DNA of 26,604 bases, from assembly GCA_965120355.1 (NCBI GenBank), contig CBCPMX010000080.1, positions 1 through 26,604 on the forward strand, in the 5' to 3' direction. The notes under the pieces are model-generated. The model was not told where the DNA came from. It ran no database searches and was given only the letters and a program-made list of their open reading frames with translations. Position numbers and translations under genes: made by a program. This document shows, in pieces, positions 8,403 to 15,905 of the stretch (the first letter of the stretch is position 1; each line of letters opens with the position of its first letter). Source of the DNA: CBCPMX01 sp965120355. GTDB lineage: Bacteria; Bacillota; Clostridia; Oscillospirales; Oscillospiraceae.

Positions 8403-9458
8403 TCAGCTTCCCTCCGTCAGTGTCAGCGTGCCCAACCGCGGCAGGTCGTAGGCTGTCATGGGCAAGTCTGCCGCCGGGGTAGTGATCTGATAATTCTCTA
8501 CCAGTCCTGTATCATAGATCAGGCATCCCAGCTGCGCCAAATAGACAGATTTGCCCAGCTGTGCGCCGGTGAAATGATTCCGAATGGCCTGCTCCACCGT
8601 CGCAGAAACCTCGTCATAGCTCACGTTCTGCTTGGGCCACAGCGTTGCTTCCAGATTCACGGTCTGCTCTGTAGGCGCCAGCACCGTCACATCCACGGCG
8701 ATCTCCCGCACCGCCTCCAGATCCGCCTGCACCCGCTCTACCAGGTCCGCATCCGGCTCGCCGGATTCCGTCGCCACCACCACACCCACGGTGCCGACGC
8801 CGTTGATTCGCGGGATGACCTGCACCGCACCCACGCCGTCCATGGCCAGCACCCGGCTTTCATAAAACGCCGCATTGGCCCCGTTGGGCAGGCGGATAAA
8901 GCTGTCTAAAATTCTTGCCCGGAAGCTCTCATCCTCTTCTTCGCCCGCACCGCCGGAAAACGCAATGGGATTGGTCACTGCGGCAATCCCCACCGGCGCC
9001 TGGGTCATAAACGTGACGGTCCCCGCCGCCACATTGCCGCCGGTACCCGGTTCCTGTGCCTCCGCCATTCCGTCTGCCCACGTCTCTCCCGCCGGAATGG
9101 TCACATCTTCTGTCAGGACAAACCGCACCAGTCCCGCCGTGGTACAGACCACACCGGACTTCACGGTCACATCCTCCTCCCGCGCTGCCGTCATGGAAAA
9201 CCGCAGCTTGCCGATGGCACAGGTGCCCGGTTTCCGCTCCAAGCCCCGCAGAGCTCCGTGATACTCCAGATACGTGCCCTCCGCCGTCTGGGGAAAGCAC
9301 TGCCGCCGGCACCAGTCGGCGTAGACGTACAGGCTCTCCAGCTGTGCCGCCGCAGCGTACAGCCGCACCGCCAGATCGCTTTCTCCAGCCATGGTGAAGC
9401 CGGTCTCCGATTCAAACTGTTCCAGCATTTCGCCATAGATTTCCGCCATGGTTTTCAC
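8403..9458 (-). CDS. Baseplate protein J (gpJ/XkdT family)
   Basis: 351 residues. The gpJ family forms the baseplate wedge of contractile tails. The typical layout is visible: an N-terminal helical part (YAAAAQLESLYVYADWC), a segment that begins 'P-G-T-C-A-I-G-K-L-R-F', the central motif EEEDESFRARILDSF followed by LPNGANAAFY, and then the VGVVVATESGEPD strand region. The ATG overlaps the stop of the gp25-like gene by four nt (ATGA). No truncation is seen. Confidence 0.9.
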   Translation of the reverse strand: MKTMAEIYGEMLEQFESETGFTMAGESDLAVRLYAAAAQLESLYVYADWCRRQCFPQTAEGTYLEYHGALRGLERKPGTCAIGKLRFSMTAAREEDVTVKSGVVCTTAGLVRFVLTEDVTIPAGETWADGMAEAQEPGTGGNVAAGTVTFMTQAPVGIAAVTNPIAFSGGAGEEEDESFRARILDSFIRLPNGANAAFYESRVLAMDGVGAVQVIPRINGVGTVGVVVATESGEPDADLVERVQADLEAVREIAVDVTVLAPTEQTVNLEATLWPKQNVSYDEVSATVEQAIRNHFTGAQLGKSVYLAQLGCLIYDTGLVENYQITTPAADLPMTAYDLPRLGTLTLTEGS

Positions 9459-9796
9459 ACCATCACCTCCACAGTGGCCGCCGTTTCCCCGGCGGTCAGA
9501 TAAACCGCCACCACCAACGCGTCACCGGCCGCCGTCACATCCACGTCCGTCACCGTCACCTCCATGCCCGTCAGGGCCTCCACGGCATACTGCCGTGCCA
9601 CCGCCGTCCACGCAGACGGCTTTTCCCGTCCCAGCAGGTACAGGCGGCTTCCCAACTCCGGCAGGAACGGAAAGCTGCCCCGGCGGCAGCTGAGTTTAAA
9701 CAGCGCCCTGGCCAACAGTTCCTCCGCCCCCTCCAGCCGTACAAACCCGCCGGCTCCGTCCGGCACATAATCCCCGTTCACCAGCTTAGCTTCCAT
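9455..9796 (-). CDS. gp25/GpW-like baseplate wedge protein (XkdS-like)
   Basis: 113 residues. It sits in the XkdS position between spike and gpJ. The segment 'R-R-G-S-F-P-F-L-P-E-L-G-S-R-L' and the following helix WTAVARQYAVEALTG resemble the gp25 lysozyme-like fold found in baseplate wedges of contractile tails, where it initiates sheath assembly. Overlaps the spike gene by 11 nt. Confidence 0.75.
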   Translation of the reverse strand: MEAKLVNGDYVPDGAGGFVRLEGAEELLARALFKLSCRRGSFPFLPELGSRLYLLGREKPSAWTAVARQYAVEALTGMEVTVTDVDVTAAGDALVVAVYLTAGETAATVEVMV

Positions 9797-10223
9797 TGAG
9801 CAGCACCTCCAGACTGACCCCGTTGATATACACCGCGCCGTTGAGATCGATTCGGCCTCCCTCCAGCGTCACGCCGCCGGTGGTCTCTACCTTTGCCGCC
9901 GCGCCCTTGAAGGTCAGTTGTCCATTGTTTTGAAAGTGGCCGTAGGCTGCGCCGGTGCCAACGCTGACCTCTCCCGCCGCCAGTGCCACGGGGCTGGTCA
10001 CCGGCGATGCCACTACGCAGGGTGCGCCGCCGCCCTCCACATCTTTGAGCACCAGCACTTCCTGCCCCGCCGATGGCATCCAGCCATAGCCGCCGGGGCC
10101 AAACACCTTTGCATTCCGCCATTCGCTGTCCGTCACCACTGCCGGCGCTTCGCTCTCCACGGAAATCGTCCCCACATCCGTGGCGCTGCCCCGTTGGGCC
10201 GCGCCCCGTTTGGATAACCACAT
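9786..10223 (-). CDS. Baseplate spike protein V-like (XkdR position)
   Basis: 145 residues. The N-terminal part (DVGTISVESEAPAVVTDSEW, then GGYGWMPSAGQEVLVL) looks like the OB-fold of gpV/gp5-type spikes, and the rest (KVETTGGVTLEGGRIDLNGA then VYINGVSLE) resembles a short beta-helix. Such trimers form the membrane-puncturing tip. No His-x-His iron-binding tip motif is seen, and the product is shorter than most gpV proteins (about 200 residues), in keeping with the compact tail. Confidence 0.75.
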   Translation of the reverse strand: MWLSKRGAAQRGSATDVGTISVESEAPAVVTDSEWRNAKVFGPGGYGWMPSAGQEVLVLKDVEGGGAPCVVASPVTSPVALAAGEVSVGTGAAYGHFQNNGQLTFKGAAAKVETTGGVTLEGGRIDLNGAVYINGVSLEVLLNGS

Positions 10224-10277
10224 CTGTTCTCCCTCCCGTCTGCACTTCCGCCGGGCAGCTGCCCGGCGGCTTTGTCC

Positions 10278-11219
10278 TTATTCCTCCATGCGGATGGTCA
10301 GCGTACACGTCAGCCCCTCTGTACTGAAAGTGGTCTGAGCTTCCGTCACAGTGCCGCTGCCGGATACCCCCAGCCGCGGCAAATGCACTGCCGCAGCCGC
10401 CCCCGGCCAGGCCAGAAACGCCCCCGGCAGCGTAACCTCCAACAGCCGCCATTCCGCCATGGAGTCCGTAATCCGCTGCGCCGCCGTCCGAAAGGCCGCC
10501 CGCAGGCTCCCCGATGCAGCCACGGTCATGACCTGCCGGCACTGGCCACCCAGGCGTTGAAACGCAGCGTTGTCCGTCTGTGTCACCGCGCCGTTGCTGC
10601 GGTTGACGGTGTCCACCTGACTGTACACGCCATACCGGCACACCCGCCAAACCGCCCGCAGCACCGGCATTTCCCCGGAAACCGCAATCCCCGGCATATC
10701 TGCCGCCGTCCGCAGTACCAAGGTCCCGTCCGGCAGAAACCGTAGCCGGATCTCTGCCGCATGGCGGCAGAACCCACACAGCGCCGCCCAGCAGGTGCCG
10801 CCGCTGTCCACAGCGAACCCGGTCAGCGCCCCCATGGCGTCGGCATCCACTTTCGTAATTCCATAGGGTGTCACATAGGCCGCCAGAATGTCCTCCAGCT
10901 GCGCCGTGCAATATTCCGCCGCCACCGTCTGGTTGTCCAGTAACAGCGCCGCAAGCCCCCGCCCCGTCACCAGCACTGTCAGCCCCGTTTCCGTCAGGCT
11001 GACCTGGTATTCGTCCACCACGCCGGTAAACACCGTCTGCCCGCCGTACTGTCCGGAAAAGCGGCAGGCTTTTTGCAGTACCGCCTCATATGCTCCATCC
11101 CAGGGGAACTCCATGGAAAAGCTGTCACACGACGAGCCATCAGTATGCAGCGTCTGCCACGACAGCAAGACCGGCAGATTCCAAACCTGTCCGTCGCAAG
11201 TCACCAGCGTTCCTGTCAT
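10278..11219 (-). CDS. Baseplate hub protein (gpD/XkdQ-like)
   Basis: 313 residues from the ATG at 11219, whose ATGA overlaps the stop of the LysM gene; an upstream in-frame start at 11327 would lie inside that gene and is unlikely. The early segment LSWQTLHTDGSSCDSFSMEF followed by FTGVVDEYQVSLTETG and LTVLVTGRGLAALLLDNQ is typical of hub proteins of the gp27/gpD/XkdQ type, which form the ring at the end of the tail tube and hold the spike. Assigned by motif style and gene order. Confidence 0.82.
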   Translation of the reverse strand: MTGTLVTCDGQVWNLPVLLSWQTLHTDGSSCDSFSMEFPWDGAYEAVLQKACRFSGQYGGQTVFTGVVDEYQVSLTETGLTVLVTGRGLAALLLDNQTVAAEYCTAQLEDILAAYVTPYGITKVDADAMGALTGFAVDSGGTCWAALCGFCRHAAEIRLRFLPDGTLVLRTAADMPGIAVSGEMPVLRAVWRVCRYGVYSQVDTVNRSNGAVTQTDNAAFQRLGGQCRQVMTVAASGSLRAAFRTAAQRITDSMAEWRLLEVTLPGAFLAWPGAAAAVHLPRLGVSGSGTVTEAQTTFSTEGLTCTLTIRMEE

Positions 11220-11809
11220 TGTACCCGCACCTTTTGTCCCACGGTAATCAGATTGGGGTTGCTGACCCAGGTATTCAGCGTCAGTAACTCTGCCAGCGTC
11301 ATGCCGTTTGCGATGGCAATGGCCCAAAGCGTATCTCCGGCCTTCACTGTGTAATACGCCGCGCCCTGTCCCACCGTGCTTCCCCCCACAGCTCCGGAAA
11401 CCGTGGAACCTGCTGCCGCGCCGTCCGCCGTAGTCTTGGCCTGTGTCAGCGCCGCATAGCCCTCATACCCTTCTGTGAATGCAAAGGTATAGGACACATA
11501 ATCCCGGCGCGGCTCCTGCGCCAGACTCAGCGCCGTAAAATACGCCGTGGACGTCTGCCAAACCGGATGAATCAGCGTTCCCGGCCCCGTGTCGTAGAAC
11601 ACCGTCGCCAGCGCCTTAAACGTGTCATAGGCCGTCTGCCCATAAAACTCTCCCGCACCCCGCATGACCCGGCATGACCGGCCCAGATCCTGCATCGTGT
11701 ATACGCCCATAGGTACCTTCAGCAGCGCTGTCTGCCGCTCATAGGTGATCTCATAAGTTCTGGGATTGTGGGGCCAGGTAAAGTCCTTATACCGCATTGG
11801 TGTCAGCAT
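11216..11809 (-). CDS. LysM-containing tail hub-associated protein (XkdP-like)
   Basis: 197 residues. The C-terminal segment of about residues 151-197 is a LysM domain (YYTVKAGDTLWAIAIANGMT through NPNLITVGQKVRV), which in phage tails binds peptidoglycan or bridges baseplate parts. The N-terminal part (YKDFTWPHNPRTYEITYERQ) resembles the DNA-circularisation N-terminal/hub family. A Gly/Ser/Ala linker at about 130-150 joins them. The gene is in the XkdP position. An AAAGGAG site precedes ATG 11809. Confidence 0.88.
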   Translation of the reverse strand: MLTPMRYKDFTWPHNPRTYEITYERQTALLKVPMGVYTMQDLGRSCRVMRGAGEFYGQTAYDTFKALATVFYDTGPGTLIHPVWQTSTAYFTALSLAQEPRRDYVSYTFAFTEGYEGYAALTQAKTTADGAAAGSTVSGAVGGSTVGQGAAYYTVKAGDTLWAIAIANGMTLAELLTLNTWVSNPNLITVGQKVRVQ

Positions 11810-11844
11810 TGACTCACACTCCTTTTTCCGCTCAATGATTCAGC

Positions 11845-12669
11845 TCAATACCGGCGGGCGTCCCGCTCAAAGAAGCGGGAGATCTCTGCCATGGACGTAT
11901 GGCCGCCACGAGTCTGCTGCCCGAGCCGCCCCAACGCCGTCTGACCACCCCAGTCATCTGCGGACATTGCTGGCAGGCCGGCCTGTCCGGCTTGCTGTCC
12001 GCCGGTGCGCAAACCGCCGCCCTGCCGGCGGGCGTCCCGCTCAAAGCGTCCATTGTCATCCAGCACTTCCGCCGCCCAGCGCTCCAGATCCGACGGCGGC
12101 GCGGACAGTTCCTCGCTGCCATATCGCTCCGCCCCTTTCCAACCGGACAATGTCTCCCCGGCCTGCATCTCCGGGCGGCGCGCCGTGTCCGACGGGCCAA
12201 GCGCCGGCAACTGATCCGCCGCGTCCTGCATAGTCGCCGCAGCTCCCCGCTCCGCTGCGGCAGATCGCGTCAATGCCTCCACCAGGGACACAGCTGCGTC
12301 CTGTCCTGTGGTCTCACTCTGCCTGCTCCCATGTTGGGACACCGCTCGGGCCACCTCCTCTGCCGGTTCCGCCCATAGTCCCTCCTGGGCCAGGTCTGCC
12401 AGCAGCGCTGCCGCACCGGAGCTGCTCACCGGCATCTGCTCCACAAGTCCGCCCAAAGCTGCCGCCAGGGCATCCATTCCAACGTGCTGCCTCTCCAGCT
12501 CCTCGGCGGATTGTTCCCGCGCCGCCTCCGCCGCCATCTCCCTTGTCAATTGCCCGGTGATCGCAGCTTCTGCCAGCAGGTTCTCCCGCAGCGGCTCTGC
12601 GGCGTCCTCTCCCACCAGCGCCGCAGCTACCACGGCATTGCGCAGAAAGATCCATTCAAGTTCCGCCAT
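11845..12669 (-). CDS. Protein in the tape-measure position, only 274 residues
   Basis: It lies between the chaperone-position gene and the LysM gene, exactly where PBSX has its very long tape-measure gene xkdO. The product is mostly charged, Ala/Glu/Gln-rich helix, with no transmembrane segment or peptidase domain. It contains two copies of FERDARR, one at the very C-terminus (SRFFERDARRY) and one 58 residues earlier (NGRFERDARRQGG), encoded by a 22 nt perfect direct repeat. The ATG overlaps the previous gene by 14 nt. It could be a very short tape measure, a remnant of a deleted one, or a different tail protein; sequence alone does not decide. Confidence 0.6.
   Translation of the reverse strand: MAELEWIFLRNAVVAAALVGEDAAEPLRENLLAEAAITGQLTREMAAEAAREQSAEELERQHVGMDALAAALGGLVEQMPVSSSGAAALLADLAQEGLWAEPAEEVARAVSQHGSRQSETTGQDAAVSLVEALTRSAAAERGAAATMQDAADQLPALGPSDTARRPEMQAGETLSGWKGAERYGSEELSAPPSDLERWAAEVLDDNGRFERDARRQGGGLRTGGQQAGQAGLPAMSADDWGGQTALGRLGQQTRGGHTSMAEISRFFERDARRY
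11851..11872. repeat. Direct repeat copy 1 (22 nt)
   Basis: CCGGCGGGCGTCCCGCTCAA followed by AG, identical to 12025-12046 and in the same orientation; encodes the C-terminal FERDARR of the tape-measure-position protein. Confidence 0.9.
12025..12046. repeat. Direct repeat copy 2 (22 nt)
   Basis: Second copy of the 22 nt sequence, 174 nt (58 codons, in frame) from the first. Recombination between the copies would delete 58 residues without breaking the frame. Confidence 0.9.
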
Positions 12670-13282
12670 GGTTTTTCAGCTCCTCAAACCGCGCCATATC
12701 AAATGCGGAATTTAGGGTCTCCAATTCTTTCCCATTCTCGGCGCCGCACACAGGGCACCGCGCCGTTTCCGCCGCCGCGCGACATGCGGGACATAATTGC
12801 TCCAGCCGCTCCTCTTTATCCAACAGCAGATGCAATGCGCAGTATAAATACTCTCCCTCCGTCATCTCCCGTACCCGCGGCTCCGTGGGCAACGCCAGAA
12901 AGCTCCGTTGGACCCGCCATTTCAGCCGCTCCATGGGGCTGTCTGCCAGGGCCTGCTTCAAGGCTTCCCAACTGCTGCCGAATCCGGGGTTTTCCCTGCT
13001 GCACAGCGCCGCATAGCGCGCTGCCAGCACCTCAATTTCCTCGGCGCTGAGCCGCTGCAATACCGCCGCACCGCTGCGGAACACCGGCCGCCCCCGCCGG
13101 ACTGCCGCCCGCGCCACCACGCAGGCATTGAGCCGCAATCCCTGATCTGTCTCATCGCCATCCAGTTCCGCTGCTTCCCGGCGGGCCTGGAGCAGCTGCG
13201 CCGCAGGCAGGACGCGGAGCGTCAACCGCCCCACGTCCACCTGCCGTTTCCCACCCAGAAAGGCCAGTAACCGGCGCTCCAT
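12656..13282 (-). CDS. Protein in the tail-assembly-chaperone position with C-terminal zinc ribbon
   Basis: 208 residues from ATG 13282, which follows the tube stop by 1 nt; an earlier in-frame start at 13303 would lie inside the tube gene. In PBSX the gene after the tube (xkdN) is a tail assembly chaperone. This product is mostly helical (RLSAEEIEVLAARYAALC, then SSWEALKQALADSPMERLKW) and near its end has a CPAC-x8-CPVC motif that looks like a zinc ribbon, followed by a 32-residue tail. I do not recognise the family by sequence; the chaperone role is inferred from position. No clear -1 slippery heptamer leads into the next gene, which is in the +1 frame. Confidence 0.65.
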   Translation of the reverse strand: MERRLLAFLGGKRQVDVGRLTLRVLPAAQLLQARREAAELDGDETDQGLRLNACVVARAAVRRGRPVFRSGAAVLQRLSAEEIEVLAARYAALCSRENPGFGSSWEALKQALADSPMERLKWRVQRSFLALPTEPRVREMTEGEYLYCALHLLLDKEERLEQLCPACRAAAETARCPVCGAENGKELETLNSAFDMARFEELKNHGGT

Positions 13283-13283
13283 G

Positions 13284-13676
13284 TCAGTTCTCCGTTTCCA
13301 CACGGCGGGTCGCCGCCAGGGTCACCTTTTCCAAAACCATACCGCCCACCTCCGCGCTTTCTTCCAAGTCTTTCCATTGGCAGCCGGTGTAAATAATTTT
13401 CCGATCCGGTTTACAGATCACCAACGAGAAATCTTCCATCTCATAGAAGTTTAAGCCATCCCGCAGCGCCTCATCTGTGGCATACAGGCGGCTCAGTTCC
13501 AGAGTATACTGGGTCTGACCCCGGATAGTCGCCACCGGCTCCTCCTGTCCAAAGGCCTCAATGGTCTTGCTGTTGCTGGAAGCTACGGTCTTGTAGCTTT
13601 GCACCACAGCCACCCGTGTCCCATCCAACTCCAGATAGATATCAGCACTGGTGGGAATTTTCCGCACTTCGCTCAT
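13284..13676 (-). CDS. Phage tail tube protein (XkdM-like)
   Basis: 130 residues. It begins MSEVRKIPTSADIYLELDGT and continues with GQTQYTLELSRLYA and a beta-rich remainder, typical of the XkdM/Gp19-like inner tube of contractile tails. It lies directly after the sheath, the invariant arrangement in such tails. Length is normal. Confidence 0.9.
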   Translation of the reverse strand: MSEVRKIPTSADIYLELDGTRVAVVQSYKTVASSNSKTIEAFGQEEPVATIRGQTQYTLELSRLYATDEALRDGLNFYEMEDFSLVICKPDRKIIYTGCQWKDLEESAEVGGMVLEKVTLAATRRVETEN

Positions 13677-13688
13677 ACAGTCGCCTCC

Positions 13689-14744
13689 TTAAATCGAAAT
13701 ATGGGCCGTCAGATAGATCCGGCTCAGCCCGTGAACCACAGCAAAGCCAAACTCCACCAGGCACACCGTCGGGTCTGTCGTGTCCGCCGTCACTGTCACG
13801 CTGTCATAGCTGTCGATGATCTCCCGGGTCACCCGGTCCTCCAACTCGACGATGACCTGGGAGCGGATGGCGCTGCGGGTAGTGGCGTTGTTCTTGGTCC
13901 GCAGGAATTTGGTCCGCAGGGAATTGCGGATGGCCGGAATGACATTGTCGGCAATCAAAATGGTATTGACCTCGCGCCAAGTGGTGTCTTCCGCACCGCC
14001 CGTGGTGGTGCGGGTAGTGATCCCGCGGACCACACACACTTGGCCGGACATCTCTTCGAGCACCGTGACGCCGCCGCAGATCAGTGCGTCCATGGCCGTA
14101 TCCTCATAGCGGGCCGTCACGCCGTCCAGCCCTGCCAGCGCCACGCCGTTGAAGGGCACTGCCGGATCGGCCTGGGCCGCCATGACGCCGGCAAGGGCCG
14201 CCGCTCCCAGAATCCCACCGCCGCTGGTGATGGAGCCGGCGGCATAGCAGCCGGGACCCACCAACACAACCCGCTCACTGTTGAGTGCTTCGGCCCGCTC
14301 CAGCAGCTCCTCTTCTTCCGGCGCATCGTCCATGCCGACAATTGCAATGCACTCTCCGCGCTCCGACGAACTCTTCAATACCGCCGCTTTCAGTGCAGTG
14401 TGGACAGCAGACGATCCACTGCCGCAGATGATGTAGCTGGCCTGCTTTTCCCCCAACAGCGCCCCAAAAGCCGCCGTGTAGTTTTCCTGTGTATCCGCAG
14501 CCACGGGATAGGCCAATACAGTCCCCGCGCCGTTGAGATACAGCAGCTTCAGCAGCTGCCCCATTTGACTGTCTTCTCCGAAAGTTGCCGCACCGGATGC
14601 ATAGCTGGTCACTGTATACAGTCCCGCCGCAGCCTCCGAAACCGCCGCCACTGCCACCACTGATGCACGGCCTGCCGTGGCCGCGGCGCTGGAAGTGTCG
14701 TAATCGGAATAGACCCCCGGTCTCTCATGGTACACAACGCTCAT
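13689..14744 (-). CDS. Contractile tail sheath protein (XkdK-like)
   Basis: 351 residues. The N-terminus (YHERPGVYSDYDTS) is the conserved start of tail sheath proteins, which insert this arm into the neighbouring subunit. The C-terminal part includes 'T-W-R-E-V-N-T-I-L-I-A-D-N-V' and ends with a strand-rich FAVVHGLSRIYLTAHI. The sheath stacks around the tube and contracts to drive the spike. It is about the size of the smallest phage sheaths (PBSX XkdK class). The ATG overlaps the stop of the preceding gene (ATGA). Confidence 0.93.
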   Translation of the reverse strand: MSVVYHERPGVYSDYDTSSAAATAGRASVVAVAAVSEAAAGLYTVTSYASGAATFGEDSQMGQLLKLLYLNGAGTVLAYPVAADTQENYTAAFGALLGEKQASYIICGSGSSAVHTALKAAVLKSSSERGECIAIVGMDDAPEEEELLERAEALNSERVVLVGPGCYAAGSITSGGGILGAAALAGVMAAQADPAVPFNGVALAGLDGVTARYEDTAMDALICGGVTVLEEMSGQVCVVRGITTRTTTGGAEDTTWREVNTILIADNVIPAIRNSLRTKFLRTKNNATTRSAIRSQVIVELEDRVTREIIDSYDSVTVTADTTDPTVCLVEFGFAVVHGLSRIYLTAHISI

Positions 14745-15226
14745 AACAACACACCTTTCAAAATAAAGTCCGTAAATTCCTCGCCGTCCTCCGACGCCAC
14801 CGCGTACACATACGCGGACACCTCCACCGTACAGGGGCAGTAGAAGCAGTCACAGGCAGCATCATAGGTACACTGACCGATCGTATACGTCCCCAGGCTC
14901 AGGCCGTCAATGCCGCCCAGCAGCACCGCACCCACCGCCTCCGCCGCCGCGCGGCAGGCTGCGCCGCCTTGGGCGGCGGGGCTGTACACGTCCAGATAAA
15001 GCTGGGCCGCCAGCTTCCGGCCATACAGCTCCCGGCAGCTCCCGCCGGCCAGCGTCTCCACACCGAGGTAGTCATAAAATCCACATTGGCCAGCAGCGGC
15101 GCTTTTTAGTCCCACCGCCGTCACCGGCCCCGTCAGTCGCGGCATAGCCGCAGCGGGGAGCGCTGCGGCAGCGGCAATCCCCGCCTCTTTCAGCGCCGTT
15201 AGAACCGTAGAAATCAGCAGTTCCAT
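14741..15226 (-). CDS. Tail completion/connector protein (XkdJ-like)
   Basis: 161 residues, Ala-rich N-terminal helix (LISTVLTALKEAGIAAAAAL) then a beta-rich body with DAACDCFYCPC. It is in the XkdJ position before the sheath and probably joins head and tail. It contains an unusual number of cysteines (seven). Assignment is by position. The start overlaps the preceding gene by 13 nt. Confidence 0.65.
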   Translation of the reverse strand: MELLISTVLTALKEAGIAAAAALPAAAMPRLTGPVTAVGLKSAAAGQCGFYDYLGVETLAGGSCRELYGRKLAAQLYLDVYSPAAQGGAACRAAAEAVGAVLLGGIDGLSLGTYTIGQCTYDAACDCFYCPCTVEVSAYVYAVASEDGEEFTDFILKGVLL

Positions 15227-15552
15227 GGATCCTCCTCCCCGCCTGGCGCTGCCAGGCTCCAGCGGTACAGCGCCTCATCGCCGATACAGATCTCCTCGCT
15301 CCGACGCACGTCGAACCACTTATCACGCCATCTAATGCGGTCCCCCCGCTGCATTTGCACCTCCGCCGGTCCAATATACAGGAAGTACCCCGGCGGCAGT
15401 TCCCCCAGCCCCGTGAAGGCTCCCTGCATAGTTTGCAGGCTCTTCTGCGTCAACGGGCGAAAAAAAGCCCGCACCGAAACCGTTTCTCCGCTGGACCGCA
15501 CCATCAACGTGTCGCCATAATAGCGCAGAATATACCGCAGCGCCCGCTTCAT
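15214..15552 (-). CDS. Head-closure/minor structural protein (XkdH/I-like)
   Basis: 112 residues from ATG 15552, whose ATGA overlaps the previous stop. The start 'M-K-R-A-L-R-Y-I-L-R-Y-Y-G-D-T' and the later YIGPAEVQMQRGDRIRWRDK are typical of small beta-barrel head-closure proteins (YqbH/XkdH-type), which seal the portal after packaging. An in-frame upstream extension to 15822 lies on the previous gene and is not coding. Confidence 0.72.
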   Translation of the reverse strand: MKRALRYILRYYGDTLMVRSSGETVSVRAFFRPLTQKSLQTMQGAFTGLGELPPGYFLYIGPAEVQMQRGDRIRWRDKWFDVRRSEEICIGDEALYRWSLAAPGGEEDPWNC

Positions 15553-15905
15553 CCCCGCACCCCCAGAAATGAAAACCCATCTTGCACATAGGGGGCCAAC
15601 AGTGTTTCTGCCTGCTGGCGCAACTGTTGTGTTGCTCCATTGCCATCCTTGTGCACGGTCACATCCCCTGCCGTAAAGGAGGAGATGCCGCCAGCCATTT
15701 CTCCGTCGGACAGCGCTGCCCACACGTGCCAGGCCGCCGCGCACACAAAGCTGTCTCCGCAATCCTCCGGCGTCAGCCCCGGCAGGAGGCGGGCGCTGAG
15801 CGCCGCCTCCGTAGCTCTGCAAAGACTTCGTACTGTCTCCTCCCGATCCGCTTGGCTCCCCGCCAGGGCCTGCACCATGGCAAAAATCTTCTCCTCCATG
15901 GCCAT
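15549..15905 (-). CDS. Head-tail connector protein (YqbG/gp6-like)
   Basis: 118 residues. The start ATG at 15905 overlaps the capsid gene stop by one nt (TGATG). The helical body with 'C-A-A-A-W-H-V-W-A-A-L' and the C-terminal 'A-E-T-L-L-A-P-Y-V-Q-D-G-F-S-F-L' fit head-tail connector (adaptor) proteins that follow the capsid gene in PBSX-like blocks. Function inferred from position and helical pattern. Confidence 0.7.
   Translation of the reverse strand: MAMEEKIFAMVQALAGSQADREETVRSLCRATEAALSARLLPGLTPEDCGDSFVCAAAWHVWAALSDGEMAGGISSFTAGDVTVHKDGNGATQQLRQQAETLLAPYVQDGFSFLGVRG

Noticed and set aside
12650..12672. Possible programmed -1 frameshift at G AAA AAC between the chaperone- and tape-measure-position genes
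   Set aside because: The downstream gene is in the +1 frame, so a -1 slip would not enter it; simple overlap re-initiation explains the arrangement.
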